51,188 nucleotides of DNA from a virus (IMGVR_UViG_3300005515_000638:1-51188), one strand, 5' to 3'. Shown: positions 18,001-25,785, numbered from the stretch's first letter. Translations and numbers: made by a program. Notes: generated by a model from the sequence alone, not told the origin.

Positions 18001-18259
18001 CGTAGGCATCAACCTGCTTGATGATGCCGCCAATTAGGCCCGCCCCAGCAACCGCTGCAAACGCGCCGCGCATGAGCGTTCCTGCGCTCTGGGCTGCCGT
18101 CCCTGCTCGGTCAAAAGCTGAATCAACAGTAGCCAGGTTGCGATCTATCGCCTGACTGGTCTTTGCTACCAATTGATCTGCGCTTGCTAGCTCGCGGCGC
18201 AATTGCGCAGTGGTAGCCTCAATCTGAACGAGCATACCTTGGACTTGTTGATCAGCCAT
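15041..18259 (-). CDS. Tail tape measure protein
   Basis: The 1072-residue protein sets tail length and is ejected with the DNA. The N-terminal 250 residues match the tape-measure domain (Ala-rich helices, IIKQVDAYGQMSDRMR, KLGSEGKLALDDI). A membrane-active hydrophobic region lies around residues 290-420. Long Gln/Ala/Lys coiled coils follow, then a lambda H-like C-terminal region (FADAIIEDLIRIQVRQ). The start is set at 18259 because GGAGG stands 4 bases before that ATG; the longer frame begins inside the terminator at 18269-18295. Confidence 0.93.
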   Translation of the reverse strand: MADQQVQGMLVQIEATTAQLRRELASADQLVAKTSQAIDRNLATVDSAFDRAGTAAQSAGTLMRGAFAAVAGAGLIGGIIKQVDAYGQMSDRMRAAAGSAGEFQMVQEHLMQTAQETYRPLAEAQELYIRTADVMRSLGFNTQQTLDITDSFSFLLVTNAAAADKAGSALDAYSKALQTGKVEVDGWQSIQTAMPTIVDAIASATGKSADEVRKLGSEGKLALDDINLGLLKSVEVNRKAAADMSTSVQDALNNISNATGTFLGKLEEQTGAVAGLSKFLVLLADNVDLVAVAMGGAGAAALTTYAAKAYVAVKALLTQRAAAVRSAEAAVIAADAQRLFAQAQLQQAQASVAAATGLQRLTLVQTQLIPKQAALTASTEALAIAQANLAQATVRGGLLAALGGPAGLAVLAGTAAASFLLLRDNSDSLEKKLGDLGDPLDKLVERFNKLNSATQAVALRELQGKIEDTQSQLSQVSGAIADRFENDLRGVGAAGVDGLMTGLAPMPAEAQKALDLVRDAANDFAKGAVVDWKAVADQVRGIPGVTEAMAQAIEKGQIKASDLSGELQNLKTKLAELTGETDRNTASTTANNAAKAGMSTAGQTYLETLQKQLAGLQDNGDAMKIANRYLAENADLTETDRQAILSAASAIEAQKKANQGAKQETKDATSAQTKLNQQLKEAETAYQQLKKAYDPVGAASDEFQKQTKNLDLLLAQKKITTEEYGKAIGALAEQFNSAVQASTGLSRAMKYQADLERQLAIAQQQGDAAAAAVGMGDKRASRAQSRLALEQENNNKILALRDELATASNEKQRQELEKQIALRQEYGAKLVQVQEDTFIKIDAAQADWSNGASAAFENYLDSAADVAGQTEDLFTNAFSNLEDGIVQFIKTGKASFKDFADAIIEDLIRIQVRQAAAGFLSSAFGFLGGGGAALGKGTMTGFSEVIPNAKGGVYDSPSLSAFSGGVYDSPQMFAFAKGAGVFAEAGPEAILPLHRGPDGSLGVMAAGAGGGGGESSITFGGITQHIQVSGQANAATLADVRRAAEQGARDGYELMLRDFKTNGAGRQMLQRR

Positions 18260-18268
18260 GGCTCCTCC

Positions 18269-18295
18269 AAAAAACAAAACCCGCCGAAGCGGGTT
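18269..18295 (-). terminator. Intrinsic terminator upstream of tape measure gene
   Basis: On the minus strand AACCCGC-TTCG-GCGGGTT forms a 7-bp stem followed by TTGTTTTTT. It lies directly after the lipoprotein gene and immediately before the tape measure ribosome binding site. It resembles the terminator at 15007-15031 in stem and loop sequence. Confidence 0.85.
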
Positions 18296-18333
18296 CAAGA
18301 TAAATTTTCAGCAGGCCTGAACTCAGTTGCTGA

Positions 18334-18774
18334 TTACTTGGTGTATCTGTACGGCGAAGGCGCTGAAAGCATAGGCGATGGCTTGTCCCACATATCGCGG
18401 TATCCCCGGACCTGATACGAATAGCCCGGCTTGAGATCCAACAGAAGTCCGACCTGGCCGCCGCCAGCGCACATGGCATTGTTCTTAATGCTCAGCTGCA
18501 TTGGCCCCGGCGCATGAAACAGCTTAACGGTACGACCCTGGCTAGTCTCCGCTGCCAGTATTCCGTCGAGGTAGATGGACATCCCTGCACCAAAGCAGCT
18601 CATTGCCCCTGAGTCCTGGGTAAATATAATCCTGGCGTCATCTTGGCTTCGCTGCTTGCCGAATGCATGGACGTCCGAAAGGGGCACTTGCTTCGCGTGA
18701 TCCGGATGAACCGCTGTGGTTTCGCAACCCGCGACCATCAACGCCAATAACCCTATGCCTGCAGCTTTCCACAT
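18334..18774 (-). CDS. Prophage lipoprotein (moron candidate)
   Basis: The 146-residue protein has a clear lipoprotein signal: MWKAAGIGLLALMVAGC, with lipidated Cys17. The mature domain is beta-rich (MSIYLDGILAAETSQGRTVKLF), of the DUF2846-like type found in small periplasmic lipoproteins. GGGAGG lies 7 bases before the ATG. It is inserted between the tail chaperone and tape measure genes, where no tail component is expected, and a terminator follows at once. This layout suits a moron that alters the lysogen surface, for instance by superinfection exclusion. That role is inference. Confidence 0.82.
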   Translation of the reverse strand: MWKAAGIGLLALMVAGCETTAVHPDHAKQVPLSDVHAFGKQRSQDDARIIFTQDSGAMSCFGAGMSIYLDGILAAETSQGRTVKLFHAPGPMQLSIKNNAMCAGGGQVGLLLDLKPGYSYQVRGYRDMWDKPSPMLSAPSPYRYTK

Positions 18775-18860
18775 GTTCCGCCCTCCCTGAAGTAGGGGGG
18801 CAATCTAACACCGTGAGAAAAGTGCAAAAAGATATTGAGTCCGATGAATTCGGAAACACC

Positions 18861-19438
18861 TCAGCGATTCCTCCCAGTCAGCGCCTGGCGAAGCTTGTCG
18901 GCAACTGTCGTCGGCCTTGGCTTATCGCTTCCGCCGGACTTGGCGCCGGCCCCAAATGGGTTGGTCATCTGCGCCCACTCGATCCTGGCATCCATGGCCA
19001 TGAACAGCTCAGGAAGCGGCGTAGACCAAGCCTCATCAGGCGCCCATCCCAGCCAGCCGGTGGCGATCCCATACAGCCGGTCGACGTAGCTGCCATCCTC
19101 GACAGCGCTTACGCCGTCCCGGCCTGGTCGTTTCCCGAGTCACCGCCTCGCGGATTGTAGAGAGCGCCAAGATACCTGGTGACTGACGGTGTCAGCCCGG
19201 CCACGCCTTCCTGCCAGACCTTCTCGGGCAGCGCTTCGGCAGCCTTCCCCTCCAGGCCAGCACCGGCGGCAATGATGAAGGCCACCGTATCCACGCCTAC
19301 TGCATGCAGGGCTCCAGATGCGCCGCGCAGACCGCCGAAACGGCTCTCGATCGCCCTCACCGCCTTGAGGGTGGGTCGAAGAGTGAACTCCTCATCTCCC
19401 ACATTCACGGTCACAGTGCCGTGCAGTGTATTGTTCAT
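18861..19438 (-). CDS. Tail assembly chaperone GT fusion made by -1 frameshift
   Basis: Reading the G gene and slipping back one base at GGGAAAC (19130-19136) joins it to an 89-residue T-like frame ending at TGA 18861-18863, a product of 192 residues. The T part (VDRLYGIATGWLGWAPDEAW...) has no start codon of its own close to the junction and uses codons like its neighbours. In lambda the G/GT pair recruits tail tube subunits to the tape measure, and about 4% of ribosomes slip. Position and heptamer match that paradigm. A standard gene caller misses this product. Confidence 0.85.
19109..19438 (-). CDS. Tail assembly chaperone (lambda G-like, zero frame)
   Basis: The 109-residue protein (MNNTLHGTVTVNVGDEEFTL...) is typical of the short tail-tube chaperones located between tail tube and tape measure genes (KAVRAIESRFGG is characteristic). 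It ends in TAA at 19109-19111. Codons 101-103 contain the in-frame slippery heptamer, so a fraction of ribosomes should continue as the GT fusion. Confidence 0.88.
   Translation of the reverse strand: MNNTLHGTVTVNVGDEEFTLRPTLKAVRAIESRFGGLRGASGALHAVGVDTVAFIIAAGAGLEGKAAEALPEKVWQEGVAGLTPSVTRYLGALYNPRGGDSGNDQAGTA
19130..19136 (-). promoter_or_regulatory. -1 ribosomal frameshift site GGGAAAC
   Basis: In the G frame the heptamer is positioned as G GGA AAC, the X XXY YYZ arrangement required for tandem P/A-site slippage. Lambda uses GGGAAAG at the same gene junction. The G stop codon lies 18 bases downstream, and the -1 frame stays open for a further 88 codons. Confidence 0.85.
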
Positions 19439-19456
19439 AGATCAGGTCCTATGTTA

Positions 19457-19474
19457 CCGGGGCCGAAGCCCCGG
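19457..19474 (-). other. Stable UUCG-loop hairpin between tail tube and G genes
   Basis: CCGGGGC-TTCG-GCCCCGG on the minus strand forms a perfect 7-bp stem. No T-run follows, so it is more likely an RNA stability or processing element than a terminator. Confidence 0.55.
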
Positions 19475-19477
19475 GTG

Positions 19478-19978
19478 TTATGGGGTGACCGGTGCCGGCA
19501 GCAGCTCGAGGATGTCCGAGTTGATGGCGATGGTGACATTGCGGCGGACCACGTTGTCAGCAGCACCAGGTGCCACGGTGTTGTTCATTACCTTCCCACG
19601 GAAGTAGAACGTGGTCGGATTGATCACCGGCGAGGCATCTGGGTCACCGTCGTTGAGGGTGATTTTGATGTTGTAGTCACCCTTGCTGCGGTCCTTGTGC
19701 GCGGTCTTCACCGCGTTCTGCCCAGCATCGCCGTTATCCAGGCCCACGGTCAGGGTCAGGTCACCTGCGTCAGCGGTGCCCTTGTACTTGCGCATGCGAC
19801 CGTCTTTCAGCGAGATGAAGTTCACGCTGCTGAAGGTGTCGCCGAACTCGCCCAGGTCCTCAATCTCGCCAACTTCGACGTAGGTGTCGGCCTTGTACTT
19901 GGTTTCGGTGTCTGCGCCGGTCTTGCCGCCGATGAAGAAGCGGCAGCCTGCGGCTGTGTTGAGGTTGTCGTCGGCCAT
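19478..19978 (-). CDS. Major tail tube protein
   Basis: The 166-residue beta-rich protein matches the tail tube family of siphophages (lambda V/HK97 class). It has KADTYVEVGEIEDLGEFGD near the start and long hairpin strands, and ends in a small hydrophobic tail. GGAGGA lies 6 bases before the ATG. It is encoded just upstream of the G/GT chaperone pair, as expected for the tube subunit that these chaperones deliver. Confidence 0.87.
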   Translation of the reverse strand: MADDNLNTAAGCRFFIGGKTGADTETKYKADTYVEVGEIEDLGEFGDTFSSVNFISLKDGRMRKYKGTADAGDLTLTVGLDNGDAGQNAVKTAHKDRSKGDYNIKITLNDGDPDASPVINPTTFYFRGKVMNNTVAPGAADNVVRRNVTIAINSDILELLPAPVTP

Positions 19979-20033
19979 GAGGGTTCCTCCAAAGGCACAT
20001 TGGATAAAAGCCGCGGCGCGGCCGGTGGGTGAT

Positions 20034-20420
20034 TCAGTGGGTGGTGATCACGCGGACGGTGATCGAACCCTGGTAAGTGATGCCGTCGGCGTCGCGCTGG
20101 GCATCGACCTGCTCGACCCTGACGGAAACGGCACGCCCCACCTCCAGCGGTAGCCGGCGCTCGTCCAGGGCGGCGATTACCTCGCCGTTAATACGCTTGA
20201 CCTCGGCCTGGCCCACGGCATCAGACCAGACCGACAGGTACAGCAGACGCGTTTCGCGCTTTCGGCCAGAGATGGGGCTGCTGTTGACCGAGACTTCCCG
20301 GTCGATCGACACGTACGGCATCGCCGCATTCAGCGGCGCACCGTCGTAGATCGGGCAGCTGACCTCGGCTTGAAGCCTGGCAAAGATAGCCTCCTGCAGG
20401 GCCAGCGATGGATCAGCCAT
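20034..20420 (-). CDS. Tail completion/terminator protein (DUF3168-like)
   Basis: The 128-residue protein (MADPSLALQEAIFARLQ...) has the opening and beta-rich core of DUF3168, a family of tail terminators that cap the tail and join it to the head. Its start overlaps the stop of the HK97 gp10-like gene, and the tail tube gene follows. The order gp10-like, DUF3168, tube is usual in HK97-type phages. Confidence 0.82.
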   Translation of the reverse strand: MADPSLALQEAIFARLQAEVSCPIYDGAPLNAAMPYVSIDREVSVNSSPISGRKRETRLLYLSVWSDAVGQAEVKRINGEVIAALDERRLPLEVGRAVSVRVEQVDAQRDADGITYQGSITVRVITTH

Positions 20421-20988
20421 TCCCTACCCCCTGGCTCGCCTTGCGCAGCGTGCGCCGGACAGCTTCCTCAAGGTCGGCCATCACGTACTCGCGGTTTACG
20501 TCCAGCGACGGCCGCAGCCACGGGTGAGCCGGCCTGGCAGGTATGTCCGGGTACTTACCGAAAAAGTGCTGCCCATCCGACTTGTTCTTGGTGTCGCGCT
20601 GACGGAACGCATTGCGGCGCCCTTTCAGCTTCGACTTGTCGCGGTTGTTGGTGTGCACACCGCCAACCGCGTTGCGATCGGCTCGCTGGTACATGCTGCC
20701 GGAATAGCCCTTGGTGCCATACTCGAGGAACCGCAGGTAGAAGAATCGGCGGTTATCCCGCTTGCCTCTGATTCCGACCTGGGCATCCAGCCCGCTGGGG
20801 GCGACGTACACCCGCAGGGCCGCCGACGCAGCGCCAGTGTCCTTCGGAATAAGCTGTTGCTGAGTGGCCAGCACGCGCGCCGCCGCCTTGGCCATGGCCG
20901 GCTGCAGTTCGTTGTCCATCGTCTTGTGTATATTGCGCAGCGTCCGGCGCAGCCGGATATCGCCGCGGATACTGGACCGGCGCGCCAT
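20413..20988 (-). CDS. HK97 gp10-like head-tail completion protein
   Basis: The 191-residue protein contains PKDTGAASAALRV and FLEYGTKGYSGS, the characteristic pair of motifs in the HK97 gp10 family. A basic insert (residues about 110-140) is longer than in typical members. AAGGAG precedes the ATG and overlaps the end of the 56-residue upstream gene. It should act at the neck between connector and tail tube. Confidence 0.85.
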   Translation of the reverse strand: MARRSSIRGDIRLRRTLRNIHKTMDNELQPAMAKAAARVLATQQQLIPKDTGAASAALRVYVAPSGLDAQVGIRGKRDNRRFFYLRFLEYGTKGYSGSMYQRADRNAVGGVHTNNRDKSKLKGRRNAFRQRDTKNKSDGQHFFGKYPDIPARPAHPWLRPSLDVNREYVMADLEEAVRRTLRKASQGVGNG

Positions 20989-20991
20989 GGC

Positions 20992-21162
20992 CTACTCCTT
21001 GGTCTGAGCGGCTTTCGCTGGCTTTTCGGCCTTCTCGATGATTTCGACGGCATAACCGCGCGCGATCAGGCCCTTGCCGTATTCATCCTCAACTTCGAAG
21101 ATTTCGCCCTTTTCGCGCTCGCCAGAAGCGCCGGTCAGCGGTCCCAGTGCTTGAATTTTCAT
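20992..21162 (-). CDS. Small phage neck-region protein, 56 aa
   Basis: This 56-residue gene is preceded by GAGGTGA six bases before its ATG. The protein (MKIQALGPLTGASGEREKGE...) ends in a basic Lys/Ala tail, and the fold would be a small beta barrel. It fits tightly between the head closure gene (stop 21172) and the gp10-like gene, whose ribosome binding site overlaps its stop. A structural or assembly role at the neck is likely from context. The family is not known to me. Confidence 0.8.
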   Translation of the reverse strand: MKIQALGPLTGASGEREKGEIFEVEDEYGKGLIARGYAVEIIEKAEKPAKAAQTKE

Positions 21163-21171
21163 AGCTTCACC

Positions 21172-21498
21172 TCATGGATTCGGTACCGATGAGCAAAGGA
21201 GCCTCATCAGGGAATTCTCGTTGTCCGGTAAAACTGCCTCGACCTGGTAGGTGACCCCACGTCGCGTCAGGCGCGTCCCGGCAACAATGTCTGGGCGCGG
21301 TCTGCCGATGATCTCGGCCGTGACGACAGCATTTAGTTTCTCAGCCACGGCTGTTACCCGACCATTACGAGTCCGCACCTCGCCCCACATTTCAGGTCGA
21401 GCAGCAGGACGCCAGGTCACTACAGCCCCCCCGGACTTATTCCTCTCTTCATGCCTGAACGTCACTTTGAACAGATGACGCAGCGGCCCGGCCCTCAT
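21172..21498 (-). CDS. Head closure / head-tail adaptor protein
   Basis: The 108-residue beta-barrel protein (MRAGPLRHLFKV...) has the head-tail joining family pattern: WGEVRTRNGRVTAVAEKL, then a strand-rich end with YQVEAV. The ATG at 21498 is chosen because it overlaps the preceding stop as ATGA; a frame from 21507 adds three residues. It should plug the connector after DNA packaging (SPP1 gp16/HK97 class). Confidence 0.82.
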   Translation of the reverse strand: MRAGPLRHLFKVTFRHEERNKSGGAVVTWRPAARPEMWGEVRTRNGRVTAVAEKLNAVVTAEIIGRPRPDIVAGTRLTRRGVTYQVEAVLPDNENSLMRLLCSSVPNP

Positions 21499-21836
21499 AC
21501 GCCCCACCCGATACGGTGTGGCGTCAGGAGAGCCAGCGATCCTTTTGGAAGCTCGGTGGCAATGGTCCCGATCACAACGTCCTCACGGTTTGCGTAAAGG
21601 TGCCCAAGGATCAGCAAGCAGGCCGCATTGATTTGCTTGTTGCTGACCATGGGGAATTCGCCGGCATCCCCAGCAGCGACCGCCTCATCCAGAGCTTGTT
21701 GATCGACGTAAAAGCGACGATTCAGGTACTCCATTGCCTGCCCCTCGGCCGCTTCGATCAGGAGCTCCAGGTACTCGTCAGCATCGTCCGGGTCTCGAAG
21801 GTGATGACGGGCGATGGCCAAGCTGATGACCGGCAT
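21495..21836 (-). CDS. Head-tail connector protein (HK97 gp6-like)
   Basis: The 113-residue, mainly helical protein (ISLAIARHHLRDPDDADEYLELLIEAAEGQAMEYLNR, cut here by family habit) matches the gp6-type connector that forms a ring under the portal. GGAG lies before its ATG and overlaps the end of the upstream gene. The stop overlaps the head closure start. Confidence 0.85.
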   Translation of the reverse strand: MPVISLAIARHHLRDPDDADEYLELLIEAAEGQAMEYLNRRFYVDQQALDEAVAAGDAGEFPMVSNKQINAACLLILGHLYANREDVVIGTIATELPKGSLALLTPHRIGWGV

Positions 21837-21840
21837 ACTG

Positions 21841-22374
21841 TCACTCCTTCAGCGGCTCGAACGATGCCAGCTTCCGCTGCACCAGCTCTTCAGCATGCCG
21901 ACGAGGGACCGAATAAGCCTGACCGCCACGACGGCGGAGCTCACCTTCATCCATGTAGGAGCGCAGCGGATAGACCTGAACAATGACAGGGTTGCGATTG
22001 ATCGCAGGATCGACCTTGCCCACTGACTGACCGGAATCATTAACGCCATCGCTTGCTGCCGGGACAGCTTGATCGGCAGCTTCAGAGCTGTCGGTGCCTG
22101 GAACTGGCGCGCTGGGTTCAGGCGCTGGGATGGTGGCAGACTCACCAACCTCTGGGCCTGAGCCTTCCTGCCCCGTCACCGGCTCCTGGCTCTCTACCTG
22201 AACCAGGCCTGGATCAATCGCCGGAGCACCGCCCTCGTCGTCGGTCAGCAGTGCCGGGGTTTCTGTCGGGGTGGACAAGCTGCCAACTTCAGGCTGAAGA
22301 CCATTGCCCTCAGCGGACGAAGCGGCGTCATTCACCTCAGCAGTAGATGCTGGTGTTTGCTGTTTACGTGCCAT
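21841..22374 (-). CDS. Low-complexity acidic head-region protein
   Basis: The 177-residue protein starts MARKQQ, with GGAG 7 bases upstream. Residues 5-115 are Pro/Glu/Ser/Thr/Gly-rich and probably disordered. The last 55 residues form a conserved-looking domain (YPLRSYMDEGELRRRGG) that seems shared with other Pseudomonas phages. It follows the major capsid gene. It may decorate the capsid or be an assembly factor; neither can be shown here. Confidence 0.7.
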   Translation of the reverse strand: MARKQQTPASTAEVNDAASSAEGNGLQPEVGSLSTPTETPALLTDDEGGAPAIDPGLVQVESQEPVTGQEGSGPEVGESATIPAPEPSAPVPGTDSSEAADQAVPAASDGVNDSGQSVGKVDPAINRNPVIVQVYPLRSYMDEGELRRRGGQAYSVPRRHAEELVQRKLASFEPLKE

Positions 22375-22389
22375 AGAAGTACTCCAATC

Positions 22390-22409
22390 GGGCGTCATTC
22401 CTGACGCCC
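22390..22409 (-). other. Hairpin between capsid gene and 21841-22374
   Basis: GGGCGTC-AGGAAT-GACGCCC is a perfect 7-bp stem on the minus strand, 13 bases after the capsid stop. There is no T-run. It may protect the 3' end of capsid mRNA or tune downstream expression. Confidence 0.5.
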
Positions 22410-22422
22410 CAAGACAAATGAA

Positions 22423-23604
22423 TCAGGGAGTGATCAGCGGACCGGTGACGAATGCCTCATCGCGGTAGATGGCAAAGGCAAGGCGTTCTTCAGCACGGAT
22501 CGTTGCCATATTCTTCTCGAAGTCATCACTGTTCTCGGTCGAGATCAGCACTTCGATTTCCATGCGGTCGAAGATTTGGGCGCCAAGCTTGAACGCACCG
22601 ACGAGGAAGTCGTTCTGTGTCATGGCCTGGGTAGAAACCACGGGGCGATTCCAGAGCTTCGCGTTGGTGCCTTCCTGAGGCTGCCCAATGATGTAGCGGC
22701 CCTCCCCATCCTTGGTCAGTTCAATGGCAGCCCAGTCAATCGGATTGAGCACGATGCCGTCGGATGGAAACTCGGCCAGTTCGGCCTGCAGCAGCGCCAG
22801 GCGCAGGCGATCAATGCGCTGCTCGCCCACTACAGCTACGCCAGCCGGGGCGGCGTACAGTTGAGCAACGGTCATGAGGCCCTGCAGGTTCACACCGGTG
22901 CCGTTGCCGTAAAGCAACTGAGCCTCTTCAGCCATGTTGAGGCCGTAGCGTGCACGACCGTCGATGTAGCTCTGCAGGGCCTTGGCATCGTCCAGCATCT
23001 GACGGCTGGCTTTGAACAAATGGGCGATGGTCCGCACGTTCGCAGTGGTCAGGCCGAAGGTCAGATCGGAGTACGGCTTGGCAGTGGTCTCCGCCACGGT
23101 GCGGGCGTTGTTGGTGAAGCCGGTCTCACGGACGTACTCGATGGAGTTCGATTCGGTGGTACCCGGCGCGACCAGGTCGCGAACGGTCAGTCGGCGTTGA
23201 GCCGGGGCGACGATCCCCGGCAGGCGCTGAGTCTGCACCAGGTCACCGCCGGTTGCGGTGGTGATGGCCGCACGCGGCACGGAGACACGACGAGACCCGC
23301 GGAAGGACGAGTTCATGTCCTTCATTTCTTCGCTTTCGATCACGAGGGCGCCTACCGATTTCTGCGGTTCCTCCTGATGTTTGCGATCCCGGCTAGCGTT
23401 CACGAGCTTTTGCTCGGCCTCGCCCAGTCGCGCCTGAAGCTCGCCCTGCTTGGTCAGCAGTTCATCAACCTTGGCGCGGGTTTCGGTATTCATTTCGCCG
23501 GAGGCCTTGATCTGCTTCTCGGTCGCCTCGGCCTGGCTTTTGATCTGATCGCCAATGCCCTTGAGGCTGGCGTTGAGTTCCTTGACTTGAGCTTCAAAGT
23601 CCAT
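22423..23604 (-). CDS. Major capsid protein (HK97 fold)
   Basis: The 393-residue protein has the HK97 gp5 layout. An N-terminal scaffold-like delta domain rich in coiled coil (residues 1-100) comes first. Then comes the capsid core, with motifs TTATGGDLVQTQRLPGIV and ALLQAELAEFPSDGIVLNP near the usual places. The first 100 residues are likely removed by the protease encoded upstream. The ATG at 23604 is preferred because AAGGA lies 8 bases before it; a GTG at 23610 overlaps the protease stop. Confidence 0.93.
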   Translation of the reverse strand: MDFEAQVKELNASLKGIGDQIKSQAEATEKQIKASGEMNTETRAKVDELLTKQGELQARLGEAEQKLVNASRDRKHQEEPQKSVGALVIESEEMKDMNSSFRGSRRVSVPRAAITTATGGDLVQTQRLPGIVAPAQRRLTVRDLVAPGTTESNSIEYVRETGFTNNARTVAETTAKPYSDLTFGLTTANVRTIAHLFKASRQMLDDAKALQSYIDGRARYGLNMAEEAQLLYGNGTGVNLQGLMTVAQLYAAPAGVAVVGEQRIDRLRLALLQAELAEFPSDGIVLNPIDWAAIELTKDGEGRYIIGQPQEGTNAKLWNRPVVSTQAMTQNDFLVGAFKLGAQIFDRMEIEVLISTENSDDFEKNMATIRAEERLAFAIYRDEAFVTGPLITP

Positions 23605-23606
23605 GG

Positions 23607-24464
23607 TCACTTTCCTTTCAGAGAATTGAGGAGATTGGTTGCCGCGCTCAGAGAGGCGGAGAGGTCTGGCGCGACAGCGCGGGGCTTGTCGGGCGGGGCA
23701 GCGTTATGCGTACCCCCGCCGGCAGCGCGAGGCATGCCGGACTTGAAATTGGCGAACAGTTCGCGGCGCTCAGAACGAGGCATTCCGGCCTTCGCCAATG
23801 CGACGTCCATGGCCTTGAGCGCATTGCTCTGCGTCGACTCGTCGGTCTCGCGCTCGGTGATCTCGGTTGACGACAGGACGCCGGTAGCCAGGCCCAGCTC
23901 CACAGCGCGCTTGCCACGGATGAAGGTCTCGTCATCCATCAGTTCGGCAATGTCATCGGCACCTTGGCCACTGGTTTCGGCATAGAGGTCGGCCATCGCG
24001 GCATCGAACTCCTGCATGTCATCAGCCACATCGCGCAGGTAATGACGGTTGCCCGCGAGGAAAGTCCAGCAGTTGTGGATCATCAGGAAGGCGCTGCTGG
24101 CCACCTGCCGGTCGCTTCCGGCCAGGTAGATGATCGATGCGGCGCTGGCAGCCATGCCAAGCACCTTGGTGGTGACCTTATGGCTGTGTTCTTTCAGACG
24201 GTTGTAGATGGCGATGCCTTCGAACATGTCACCGCCAGGCGAGTTGATGTATACGGTTACATCCCGCTCGCCTATGGCCCGCAGAGCGGCATCGATTCGT
24301 TTAAGCGTGACACCCTCGCCATACCAGTCTTCGCCGATCACGCCGTACACCGTGATAGTGTCCGAGGTGTTCTCTACGGCCGCCTGAATCGCGGGATTCC
24401 ATTTGTCGAGCGCGCGCGGGCTCATCTCGCTGCGCAGGCCGCGAGACTGGATCTTGTGCTTCAT
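23607..24464 (-). CDS. ClpP-like head maturation protease (S14)
   Basis: The 285-residue protein carries the ClpP/crotonase protease fold. YINSPGGDMFEG forms the oxyanion-hole region, GMAASAAS holds the nucleophile Ser107, and LMIHN supplies His130. It cleaves the capsid delta domain during procapsid maturation. The stop overlaps the capsid gene start region, and the portal gene lies just upstream, the standard HK97 order. The C-terminal 80 residues are Arg/Ala-rich and variable. Confidence 0.92.
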   Translation of the reverse strand: MKHKIQSRGLRSEMSPRALDKWNPAIQAAVENTSDTITVYGVIGEDWYGEGVTLKRIDAALRAIGERDVTVYINSPGGDMFEGIAIYNRLKEHSHKVTTKVLGMAASAASIIYLAGSDRQVASSAFLMIHNCWTFLAGNRHYLRDVADDMQEFDAAMADLYAETSGQGADDIAELMDDETFIRGKRAVELGLATGVLSSTEITERETDESTQSNALKAMDVALAKAGMPRSERRELFANFKSGMPRAAGGGTHNAAPPDKPRAVAPDLSASLSAATNLLNSLKGK

Positions 24465-24480
24465 GGATTGCTCCCGTGAT

Positions 24481-25785
24481 TTACTTTTCTGGCTGTTGAA
24501 GCCAGTTCATCAATGCGGCCCGTGCGGCCTGGCTATCGTTTTGCTTACCCAGCTGGTCCAGCGGCACCAGGTTCGATTGCACGGTCAGTACATCGCCACC
24601 CGGCATGCTCGGAAGGTTCTCTTTCCGCCGCCCCTCGTTTCGGGTCAGGTAGCCGTTCTGCCCCATCGTGCTGAGATAGGCAGCCCGACCAGCGCTGTCC
24701 GCTCGCAGGAACGCTTCAAGTGAGTACTCGGCGTAGAACTTGATCCGATCAACCGCCGTCATGCACCACTTGTTCACGCATTGCTCGATCGGCGCCGTGA
24801 AGGACATGATGCAGTACGTGAGAAATGCGATCTGCTGTTGCTCCAGGCCGGTCCCCCAGTTACTGCCTTTGTCAGTCTTCATCACCATCCAGGGCGGAAC
24901 GCCGAACCATCGACAAATTTCCTCAATGCTGTGCCCTCTCGACTCCAGCAACTGTGCGTCGGCCGGGTTGATGCCGATCATCTCCGGCTTGACGCCCTGC
25001 TCGAGCACCGGGCTCTTGCCGGCATTCAAGGCTCCGGAGATCGTCTTTACGTACTCACGAAACTCAACGCGCTGAGCCGGGTTGAGCGTCTTGTCCACCG
25101 AAAACGCGACCGTGGGCATCATGCCGTTGCGGAAAGTGCTGTTGGCCGCGTCATCGGCGGACATCGCCGAACCGAAAACATCTGCGCCGTAACGAATGGC
25201 CGAAAGGCCTACCCGGCCGTCCAAGGTAAACGCGGGGATGTGCAACATGTTCTGCCGCACAATCTCCCGGCGCGCCCCCTTTCTCGGCCTGAAGAAGTAC
25301 CTCAGCCGGCCATCATCATCGAACTCAAGATCGACCCGGGACGGCATCAAGAAGTCCAGCGCAATGACGCGGCCTGCAGATCGATGGATCTCGCAGTAGG
25401 CGTTGCCCCACAGCAGCATTGAGGCAACCACTGCCTGCCAGAAATGGAAGGCAGCCATATCCTCGTTGGGACTGGTGTGCACCACATCGTAGAGTGGGAA
25501 GTCCCGCGCGCTCTCGCGACTGCCATCGGGCATGCGCCGGTAGATACTCAAGGGCAAGCCTGCTACCGAGGTTGAGATGATCCTAACGCATGCCCACACG
25601 GTAGACAGGCGCATGGCCTTATCGACGCTGACTGACTTACCACTGCTGGACTGGGCGCCGTTGAAGGCACTCCAGAAACCTCCATCCGACAGCTTGATGG
25701 TCTTGCCCAGCCATTCACTCATACTGGCTGAAGGCTTGGTGGCAGCAGCCCCCAATGCCTGGGATAGGGTTTTAATCACTGACAA
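24481..25785 (-). CDS. Portal protein (HK97 family)
   Basis: The 434-residue protein has portal signatures: AMRLSTVWACVRIISTSVA, LPLSIYRR and PPWMVMKTDKGSNWGTGLEQ. Twelve copies form the ring through which DNA enters and leaves the capsid. The start overlaps the end of the small membrane protein gene (25775-25933) by 11 bp. Confidence 0.94.
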   Translation of the reverse strand: MSVIKTLSQALGAAATKPSASMSEWLGKTIKLSDGGFWSAFNGAQSSSGKSVSVDKAMRLSTVWACVRIISTSVAGLPLSIYRRMPDGSRESARDFPLYDVVHTSPNEDMAAFHFWQAVVASMLLWGNAYCEIHRSAGRVIALDFLMPSRVDLEFDDDGRLRYFFRPRKGARREIVRQNMLHIPAFTLDGRVGLSAIRYGADVFGSAMSADDAANSTFRNGMMPTVAFSVDKTLNPAQRVEFREYVKTISGALNAGKSPVLEQGVKPEMIGINPADAQLLESRGHSIEEICRWFGVPPWMVMKTDKGSNWGTGLEQQQIAFLTYCIMSFTAPIEQCVNKWCMTAVDRIKFYAEYSLEAFLRADSAGRAAYLSTMGQNGYLTRNEGRRKENLPSMPGGDVLTVQSNLVPLDQLGKQNDSQAARAALMNWLQQPEK

